Assembly: GCA_937872315.1 (NCBI GenBank) | Contig: CALMST010000252.1 | Coordinates: 1-64,000 of the forward strand | DNA from: an uncultured Ignavibacteria bacterium | GTDB lineage: Bacteria > Bacteroidota > Ignavibacteria > Tepidaquicellales > Tepidaquicellaceae | DNA length: 64,000 nucleotides | Direction of reading: 5' to 3' | Shown: piece after piece, positions 63,501-64,000 of the stretch | Numbering within the stretch: the stretch's first letter is position 1 | Layout: each line of letters starts with the position of its first letter | The notes under the pieces: generated by a model | What the model was told of the DNA's origin: nothing | The model's database searches: none | Seen by the model: the letters and a program-made list of their open reading frames with translations, nothing else | Translations under genes and position numbers: made by a program

Positions 63501-64000
63501 TCTGATCGATGAAAATTCTTTTTATCTGTTAAATGCTGATAGTTGCTTAAAATAGGAAGTTTCTCTTTATCTATCTGAAGGTATGCATTTAACTTTTTGT
63601 CATCAGAGTTTTTACTCTCCATCATTACAACTTTTGAATCTTTGATTCCGTCTATCGATGTCAGACAGGTTTCGATCTCACCAAGCTCGATCCTGTTTCC
63701 CCGTATCTTAACCTGATCATCCAGTCTTCCCAGATATTCAATATTCCCGTCAGACAGCCATCTTCCTGTATCACCGGTTCTGTACATTCTCGATCCTGCC
63801 TTTTTATTGAAAGGATCATCTACAAAATTTTTCTCAGTGAGTTCTGGACGATTCAGATATCCTCTCGCAACCTGCACTCCGCCTATGTGCAATTGACCTG
63901 TTCCGCCTAACGGAACAAGTCCGTCCCATTCATCAAGTATATACATCGAAGTATTGGCAACAGGTTTGCCTATTGGGACAACTTCCACTGTCTCTTTACT
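45407..64000 (-). CDS. Giant non-ribosomal peptide synthetase, 5' end outside the window (>6,190 aa)
   Basis: The frame is open to the right edge; the GTG at 63988 is inside an adenylation domain, so the true start lies beyond base 64000. Order: partial A (motifs A6-A8) with inserted FkbM-type methyltransferase, T, E; C-A-T; C-A with inserted N-methyltransferase, T; C-A-T-E; C-A-T. All visible T domains keep the GG(H/D)S phosphopantetheine serine, all C domains keep HHxxxDG, and both E domains keep HHLAxDGVSWR and EGHGRE. The two C domains that follow E start 'SGLQQGMLFH' (D-L type); the others start 'SFSQERLWFID' or similar (L-L type). The protein ends after the last T with the acidic tail KDDESEAFDL, a likely docking motif for the next synthetase. 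Confidence 0.95.
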   Translation of the reverse strand, partial: SKETVEVVPIGKPVANTSMYILDEWDGLVPLGGTGQLHIGGVQVARGYLNRPELTEKNFVDDPFNKKAGSRMYRTGDTGRWLSDGNIEYLGRLDDQVKIRGNRIELGEIETCLTSIDGIKDSKVVMMESKNSDDKKLNAYLQIDKEKLPILSNYQHLTDKKNFHRSEIHILPNEMPVFAANQNEVKFLYNEIFEDQYYLKHGITLNKDSTVIDIGANVGFFTVFLNMLSEDIKVYSFEPVPDVYNYLDANRSLYNIKGKGFQLALLDKEQDIEFIYYPSMSILSGITGDKGNVKDVVRSYIDTSETEDIGSQEMESLLEAKLESRKIQIKARRLSDIISEEKISKIDLLKIDVENSEHLVLAGLDDKDWSKVESLIIEIHDVDGRLNSIRDLLEKKGFSTNVEKEKMLSKDAVLYNLYALRKSDDKKKVSGNIITGFGDTEKRNLEQRLKGWINPPDFGREIRIIAEKSLPDYMVPSKIIFMEEFPLTANGKLNVKALPDPDSTELSGSIYEAPRNKYEEDLASVWKELLHVERVGIKDNFFELGGDSMITIQIISRARRLGYELKPKDFFMYQTIERMSAAISERTESLQTGEQGILTGESGLLPIQQWYLNSENVNVSHFNQAVLLSIDKKITPEILNQATEKLLSHHDALRFRYKIDNGKWIQEYGEKIPKVLITDLSNSDKKETGTLIEKKADEIQNSLNIENGEIVKFALMQTPDGETHNRILIVIHHLAVDGVSWRLIFDDLEVLLNGLVKGENAELGTKGSSYRQWYDTLVEYSSSPRLLSQKKYWERVAGSYHPLLTDKVYDGNVTARDIKTHSVKLDAAHTQLLLQEVPSVYHTEINDILLCALALTFGEKISGEGITIGLEGHGRESISVNPEAGIDTSRTAGWFTSLYPVLLEIKSGSDLDFSIKSIKEQLRNVPDKGLGYGVLKYINNDENLNIGGSKDCWDIVFNYLGQLDNIVGGSKWFSGADESSGSFRSEDENVREIISINSMVQGGELLLNWSFSSRHFESDSITQLGDRYKSIIEKIISHCIDQKRLGSVYTPSDYGLGKEISVEELDSFMNESINGKPRKELVEGLYRLSGLQQGMLFHSLYDSNAGAYTEQLSCDISDPDIQLIAKSWNHVIKDHTILRSGFYYDQFNVPVQCVYSEVEIPVNVLDFSEMNENEQTAAIEKYKDADRLKGFDFKTVPLMRIALIKLSKDRYRMIWTSHHILSDGWSLPVMLGEFLSNYESLLSGSEPEYREADKFEDYIRYVENINTFEQGSYWKNYMKGVEQSTLLPFIEATSQRTKGVGEYKTEAVNLGRKLTEQFNAFAQKNHLTVNTVIQGVWSYLLHKYTGNENIVYGIVVSGRPADLPGIEHRVGMYINTLPLHSVLNEENKSHGIVHWLNDIQTRQVNSTQYQYTPLQEIQSITGVSGDLFDSILVFENYPVSEVVGSKEWSLKIDNIQMQEQTNYPLTITVGSAEEIDIHFSYNSEILSPEYVNEICGHFENVLLQIINNEAHGPDEIKLLTRQEENRLVKELNDLTVGYPKEKTIVDLFNEQASKTPDNTAVVSGSEKMSYKELNERSNRLANYLISRGVKENDLIPVCIERGFDMITALLAILKAGGAYVPVDPEYPEERIAFILEDTSASLVVSSELSSSKIPVSENFEVVKIDSDNSEIEKLSKENLKVKIKPGNFAYVIYTSGSTGKPKGVLIQHYNVVRLFMTDAPLFDFSEKDVWSMFHSFTFDFTVWEMYGALLFGGRLVIVPRDTAKDPELFSELLLKENVTVLNQIPSSFYALQETILEQKLPLKVKYVIFGGEALDPAKLKNWKRIYPDCKLINMYGITETTVHVTYQEIEQKHIESGNSIIGKPIPTLSLYILDKDQKLLPAGVAGELCVGGAGLAAGYLNRPELTKERFIKNIFSDDPDARLYRSGDLGKRLPDGNIEYLGRIDEQVKIRGYRIELGEIESVLNEFDSVRQAIVLAKEDKQGIRYLVAYIVSEGEFNREEIINYLRGKLPDYMVPALYVSMESFPFAASGKINKKALPDPDASTLILNEYVEPRNEVEKKIAAVWKEVLNVERVGINDNFFELGGHSLLAMRVISSIRKELESELAIKDIFVHPTIAELADIINNENKGLLLPVIRKQDRPEKIQLSFSQERLWFIDRFEGSIQYHMPVVLRFKGLLNKEFLSKALQTIINRHEILRTMIREEEGVGYQYVKDENNWDLDYIDGSVYKDDKEGLDKYLQDLISVPFDLSQDYMIRGHLISLSEDEHILEVTMHHIASDGWSMSVLVKEMVELYAAYSQNRKPDLEPLAIQYIDYAIWQRRHLQGEIFDRKLNYWKQKLNEAEPLTLPTDFARPAIQSNKGAIELFNIDKELSGKLQSLSQKQGATLFMTLLAAFKVLLYRYTGQEDLVVGIGIAGRQSKEMEELIGFFVNTLALRSEIRSGNSFIEMLNDVRKTTMEAYENQEVPFEKVVDTVVGDRDMSKNPLVQVSMVLQNTPTVEKVDFDKLTLSNAGVEHTTSKFDLTLYTNEIPEGIEAGFEYATDLFSPETIRRMIGHYMELLNSVVKDPECSIGTIPMLAAIEKQQLLYGFNDTFAAFPENTNVVELIEGLAVSRPHSHALIIEDTHVTYYELNEISNRLANYLISKGIKKETLVPVFIDRSIELIAGVLAVLKAGGVYVPIDPDYPPDRISFMLEDTEAKIILSSKGSSSKLPESGKLEVIEVDGDWSAGFKSDQKNPGIKIEPDNLAYVIYTSGSTGKPKGVMIEHRSLLNLVMWHNREYEVTPDSRTTTMAGIGFDAFGWEIWPYLSVGAGLYIINDDLRVNPEALTEYFNENEMTHSFMSTAIIQDFINASRHKLTSLKYLLTGGDKLSAVSSEGINYKFVNNYGPTENTVVTCNYPLFADGAKEKYSVPPIGKPIANSVVHILSKDGELVPVGVIGEINIGGAQLARGYLNRAELTTEKFVADTFNEKEFSRMYRTGDLGRWLPDGNIEFSGRLDDQVKIRGYRIELGEIENVINNLESVKVSCIVLRTGKENRIIGYYVPEPEYVKKKEHELYQRQIAGWKELYDTEYSQTEDIEIEDVEFNIIGWNDSFTGGIIEPEEMRAWRDDIVDVILSEKPVNVLEIGSGTGLIYYELAEKVKKYIGTDFSRSSMDQIRKQISKGLRNYCETDLRIVSAHEIEISDDENIDTVILNSIVQYFPGEDYMDQVIGKGISVLKGNGRIIIGDVRDNRLLGYFKGRLHINRLNHSASVKEFKWTLEQDVIKEEELCFDPEYFVKLRSLYPEISNIEIKWKQASYINELSLYRYTAVIHVGDKNGIEAADPKWQDWNELNETSVLDEISEGKSLIAIMNVPNPRLVKERLMSKALNDKDVNNVGDILEVMNSTDQESKRAQELLELAVSKGYTYRFLLNEDPLLIDLILESDPSVLEGKFIKQPFIEKKRALKSANTNIPLMNDISLLLKKDIRNMLQESLPDYMIPSELIVLNELPLTNNGKVDRKFLSQREDVIEVDKLNYIAPETETEKKLTDIWQDLLGTDKIGVHDNFFELGGHSLLGMRVISAIRKKMDSEIAIKDLFVYPTVSELSRYLDTLSKGLILPPVTAGQRPDRIPLSYSQERLWFIDQLEGSVQYHVPAVLRLKGKLNTDALARSLQTIINRHEVLRSVILQEDGAGYQVVQEKDNWDLEIIDGGKYKDSPENLQSNILKLIGKPFDLSKDHMMRIHLIRLSEDENILVITMHHIASDGWSVSVIVNELAELYEAFDKNLDSKLPALEVQYADFAVWQRKHLQGEMLDRKLEYWRDKLADVEPIQLPIDFERPAVQSIKGANVNFEISKDLSDSLQNISKQNGATLFMTLLAAFNVLLNRYSGQENISVGTPIAGRQQEEVEKLIGFFVNTLTLRNEIDNEASFLELLRQVRSTTLEAYDYQDVPFEKIVDTVAKQRDMTRSPLFQIIFALQNTPDVPELNLGDVKLSNEVFPNVNSKFDLTFFTVETPEGIMGSVEYCTDLFKEETIKKMIIHFKNLLESVVRDPQQKTGSLQMLSEEEEHQVVNEFNETASEYPSDRSIVELFEEQVSLNPESPAVLFENEKLTYKDLDERSDQFSRYLRSKGAEQGYPVPLCIERSATLMVGILGVLKAGCAYVPIDPEYPEERIRFMLKDTGSKIIISSRECAGKLPALEEYTKIEIDTEWDKISAESKEKLSLSVKPEDLAYIIYTSGSTGWPKGVMVTQKNVVSLVKGVDYVTLTKDDVLLSTGSTSFDATTFEYWGMLLNGGQLVLCTESRLLDSELLKEEINSRGVTKMWFTSSWFNQLVDNDITVFKNLKTILAGGEKLSEYHIEKMRKTYPEIEIINGYGPTENTTFSLTYSIKETDLTKQKMLIPIGRPLSNRTAYVLNKNLQPSPLGITGEVYLGGDGVSNGYLNNPELTKEKFVKDPFSKKEGARLYRTGDLGRWKADGNIEYLGRADEQVKIRGYRIELGEIENALQECELVRQAAVLVKQSAEGSKRLVGYVVPEGGYEKDEIVKYLSKRLPDYMVPAMWIKMEKLPLTKNGKVDRRALPDIDGSEQMSKEYAAPRNEMETALAGIWKNLLHIDKVGIHDNFFELGGDSIITIQVLSRSRRLGYELKPKDIFIHQTIAGLSEVLAERTLSAVTGEQGELKGEAGLLPIQQWYFEEENENVSHFNQSILLSVNKDATPEMLEKAMKQLTSHHDALRFIYKNSDGIWSQEYGTNFGEFITEDIRSVSNDDFENRIKKTGDRYQAALDIEKGEIVKFVLIQTPESGKENRLLLIIHHLAIDGVSWRIILEDLEIILTGLSENRETDLGKKTSSYRQWFKVLEQYGKSKELLLQDKYWTKTIESYEPVKTDKEYDGAVRAKDIKSSITKLDEKRTRLLLSEVPGVYHTEINDILLCALSMTISEWNSNEKVIIGMEGHGRESISESVIENTDTSRTVGWFTSLYPVLIELNKGLSISGSIKSVKEQLRRVPDKGLGFGVLKYINKEKKYSEKAYWDIVFNYLGQLDQAVSGSKWFSGAGESAGEFRSPEQIISEKLSVNGMIRGGELLVNWTYSDKFFKEETIASLAEKYKENLEALISHCMEQQKSGSEFTPSDYGLGNEISYDELDKFLDEDYEGNSRRETLESIYRLSGLQQGMLFHALYDSESGAYTEQLSCYMNKPDMDILKKSWNYLLKDHSILRSGFYYEEFSVPVQCVYKNAELPLTVLDYSNMNSDEQAAALKELEETDHSKGFDFKEVPLMRITLIKLEENRYKMLWTSHHILFDGWSLSILMGEFLNNYEILLSGKIPEERVEDRFEDYIRYLERSDKVQQEKYWREYMRGVEESTLLPFIGSTSDRTKGVGEYGNILLKLDKETTSKAENYAQSHRITLNTLIQGVWSYLLHAYTGNKDITFGVIVSGRPDDFQGIEQRVGLYINTLPLHSILEKGKRTESWLQDIQKDQVSSRQYQYTPLQEIQSWTGVSGDLFDSILVFENYPVSDIIMSQEWTLKIDDVKMKDQTNYPMTVLVGGVQEINVNFNYNKEILKDEFASEIREHFENVLMQIISNEAEIINDIKLLSHEEERQVIAGFNNTEADYPKDKSLVDLFEEQAAKNPETTAVEFEEKIVSYKELNELSNRIAHLLRSEGVKEETLVPVCMERSVNMIAGIIGTLKAGGAYVPIDPEYPQERINFMLDDTGAKIILSSKLINDRINFGSNVKVIEIDENNSVLNSQKDSNPDERVKPDNLTYVLYTSGSTGNPKGVRMPGRGLVNLLSWQDRQFKNKKRKVLQFTSLNFDVSFQEIFSTLCYGSTLCLISADRRIDMEEVTNDIAKYGITHLFVPYIVLKNLSEILRERSGDNLPLEQIITAGEQLKITEDIKAILDKGISIVNQYGPTEAHVVSSYTLVNSRDLPVLPPIGKPIFNTQLYILNEDQKPVPVGVKGELYIGGIQIARGYLNLPELTNRSFIKDPFSKDPDARLYRTGDTARWLSDGNIEYTGRADDQIKIRGYRVELGEIESIIQQHKSVRKAVTLAKEDNTGNKRLAAYVVPEDNFDKEEIISYIKAKLPEYMVPSLWVEVEEIPLTPNGKVDKRALPDPDITAGISGNYEEPRNETEEKLALIWQDLLGSGKIGIHDNFFELGGHSLLATRAVSAIRKQFSVNIPIKSLFEFTSIADLGKYIDLIKSNKEKDDESEAFDL
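48640..53180 (-). other. NRPS module 4: C-A(Val)-T-E
   Basis: C ~53180-51870. A pocket D-A-F-W-L-G-G-T-F (FDATTFEYW, TKMWFTSS, ILAGGEKL, NGYGPTENTTF), one change from the classic valine code DAFWIGGTF. T with GGDS (~50290-50070), then an E domain (~50000-48650, HHLAIDGVSWR). The predicted residue is D-valine. Most of this A-T unit is inside the 1,820-bp exact repeat. Confidence 0.85.
50175..51994 (-). repeat. Copy 2 of a 1,820-bp identical repeat (module 4)
   Basis: Partner of 42107-43926. Immediately outside, the T core changes from GGHS to GGDS and the C domain sequence becomes distinct, so only the adenylation cassette is shared. Confidence 0.93.
53220..57590 (-). other. NRPS module 3: C-A(Leu)-N-methyltransferase-T
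   Basis: C ~57580-56290. The A pocket read by eye is D-A-W-F-L-G-N-V-V (FDAFGWEIW, THSFMST, YLLTGGDKL, VNNYGPTENTVV), the established leucine code. After A8 (~55030-54950) an N-methyltransferase domain is inserted: 'IAGWKELYDTEYS', motif I VLEIGSGTGLIYYEL (~54600-54640) and 'YIGTDFS'. The A domain resumes at ~53590. T (GGHS) at ~53450-53220. The predicted residue is N-methyl-leucine. Confidence 0.87.
57640..60755 (-). other. NRPS module 2: C(D-L)-A(Thr)-T
   Basis: C domain 60750 to ~59440 with HHILSDGWS. A domain ~59400-57890: FDFTVWEM, VTVLNQIP, YVIFGGEAL, NMYGITETTVHVT give D-F-W-N-I-G-M-V-H by manual alignment to GrsA, the established threonine code. T domain ~57860-57640 with FFELGGHS. 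Confidence 0.85.
60760..64000 (-). other. NRPS module 1 (partial): A with inserted FkbM methyltransferase, T, E
   Basis: The visible A domain begins after its specificity pocket, so the substrate cannot be read. A8 ('LGRLDDQVKIRGNRIELGEI') at ~63740-63660 is followed by a SAM methyltransferase insert (~63500-62740; motif I VIDIGANVGFFTVF at ~63330-63375). The A domain then resumes with 'SLPDYMVPSKIIF ... NGKL' (~62620-62530). T (GGDS) lies at ~62460-62260 and the epimerisation domain at ~62220-60880. The product residue should therefore be D-configured and possibly methylated. Confidence 0.85.

Noticed and set aside
63988-63988. GTG at 63988 as the true start of the giant NRPS
   Set aside because: It lies within an adenylation domain and the frame stays open to the window edge, so the gene begins outside.
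37912-64000. Polyketide modules within the synthetases
   Set aside because: No ketosynthase or acyltransferase motifs are visible; every extension module is C-A-T.

Overview
The window is AT-rich chromosomal DNA from a Bacteroidota/Chlorobi-group bacterium, most likely an Ignavibacteria-like lineage. The evidence is a set of secreted proteins ending in a type IX secretion (T9SS) sorting domain of the 'QNYPNPFNPSTKI...SSGIYFYKI' style, a PorV/PorQ-like outer-membrane protein, a TonB-dependent receptor, A-rich leaders mostly without a Shine-Dalgarno site, and several TTG starts. No phage, insertion sequence or CRISPR array was seen. The taxonomic call is inference from protein style.

Region 1 (1-8.7 kb) holds two divergently transcribed T9SS cargo proteins (one with a c-type haem motif), a small DUF6526-like membrane protein, a 0.7-kb A-rich gap with nested hairpins, small secreted proteins, a helical protein of unknown function and an initiator tRNA. 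Region 2 (8.8-14.7 kb) is housekeeping: etfB-etfA, a bifunctional-nuclease-family protein with a UVR tail, an outer-membrane protein, coaX overlapping a YjbQ-family gene, and a GT39-like glycosyltransferase. Region 3 (14.8-34.1 kb) is an envelope and secretion block: large T9SS cargo, lipoproteins, TonB receptor, PorV/Q, NHL lipoprotein, a multipass membrane protein, a secreted phospholipase-D-like protein, and a metallopeptidase/beta-propeller/barrel fusion. Region 4 (34.1-36 kb) is rpsF-ssb-rplI (without rpsR between ssb and rplI) with a tRNA-Leu upstream.

Region 5 (36-64 kb, all on the minus strand) is the notable part: a non-ribosomal peptide synthetase (NRPS) locus. A giant synthetase, cut by the right edge, is followed after 40 bp by a 2,484-aa terminal synthetase and then by an ABC exporter. 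The visible assembly line is [A with inserted FkbM-type methyltransferase-T-E]-[C-A-T]-[C-A with inserted N-methyltransferase-T]-[C-A-T-E]-[C-A-T] // docking-[C-A-T]-[C-A-T-TE]. Reading the adenylation pocket residues by eye gives D-X(methylated?)-Thr-N-Me-Leu-D-Val-Pro(-like)-Val-Thr. The thioesterase nucleophile is Cys (GRCFG), and the last residue is predicted to be Thr, so a macrolactone or a beta-lactone terminus is possible. Two modules share a 1,820-bp segment in which I see no difference, spanning the end of C, all of A and the first half of T. This points to very recent duplication, gene conversion, or an assembly artefact.

The two synthetases probably interact through a TubC-like N-terminal docking domain on the second protein and an acidic C-terminal tail on the first. 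The adjacent ABC protein is the likely exporter. The start of the assembly line, its promoter and any tailoring genes lie to the right of the window.
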